The notes under the pieces are model-generated. The model had not been told where the DNA came from. It worked only from the letters and a program-made list of their open reading frames with translations, and ran no database searches. Source: CAZERD01 sp964515405 (GTDB taxonomy: Bacteria > Campylobacterota_A > Desulfurellia > Desulfurellales > CAZERD01). Taken from it: a stretch of DNA of 23,263 nucleotides. The translations under genes were made by a program, and so were the position numbers. The DNA lies in NCBI GenBank assembly GCA_964515405.1, contig CAZERD010000019.1, forward strand, positions 1-23,263, given 5' to 3'. How positions within the stretch are numbered: position 1 is the first letter of the stretch; each line of letters starts with the position of its first letter. Below are positions 23,258 through 23,263 of this stretch, in pieces.

Positions 23258-23263
23258 ATGCAC

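Noticed and set aside
1..23263. CRISPR array, insertion sequence, phage or defence island
   Set aside because: No regularly spaced repeats, terminal inverted repeats, transposase, nuclease or toxin-antitoxin pair seen anywhere in the window.

Overview
This window reads as the chromosome of a bacterium. Evidence includes strong GGAGG-type ribosome binding sites, sigma70-like promoters, FtsH, HU, YchF, a DHPS-type FolP and a bacterial tRNA-Ala. Base composition leans to AT, Arg is often AGA/AGG and Ile often ATA, and the tRNA stems are almost all G-C. Together these hint at a deep-branching, possibly thermophilic lineage or candidate phylum, but I cannot name the taxon from the sequence alone. 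Nothing looks mobile: there are no transposases, integrases, CRISPR arrays or phage genes.

Nearly everything is on the minus strand, in short tight operons. Reading along the minus strand from the right end: livH-livM-livG-livF plus a CBS-ACT regulator (23257-19305) form a branched-chain amino acid ABC importer whose binding protein must lie outside the window. HU-purC follows (19162-17994) and ends in a two-hairpin terminator. Next come ftsH-folP (17898-14916), a roughly 300-base spacer with a probable unannotated 54-residue gene and two hairpins, ychF-ribF-ubiD (14608-11163), tRNA-Ala(GGC) (11118-11046), and DUF1232-pyrG-holA-like-hypothetical (11020-7503). Last are the proline catabolism pair pruA-proline dehydrogenase (7429-4888) and, at the left end, a GT4 glycosyltransferase with a truncated glycogen-debranching-type enzyme (2425-1).

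The only plus-strand unit is a two-gene operon (2608-4895), fired from its own TTGACA promoter in the divergent gap at 2426-2607. It encodes an alpha-oxoamine synthase of serine palmitoyltransferase type and, coupled through an ATGA overlap, a GNAT-like acyltransferase resembling the family that includes the recently described bacterial ceramide synthase. A compact sphingoid-base and ceramide cassette is the most interesting hypothesis here.

Functionally the window combines housekeeping (CTP, purine, folate and flavin synthesis, membrane proteolysis, nucleoid) with amino-acid scavenging: Liv uptake, and proline oxidation to glutamate by FAD- and NAD-dependent enzymes. RibF (FMN/FAD) sits directly upstream of UbiD, a decarboxylase that needs prenylated FMN. 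Other points of note are a probably leaderless ychF transcript, the hidden small gene, and a tRNA that may lead the pyrG operon.
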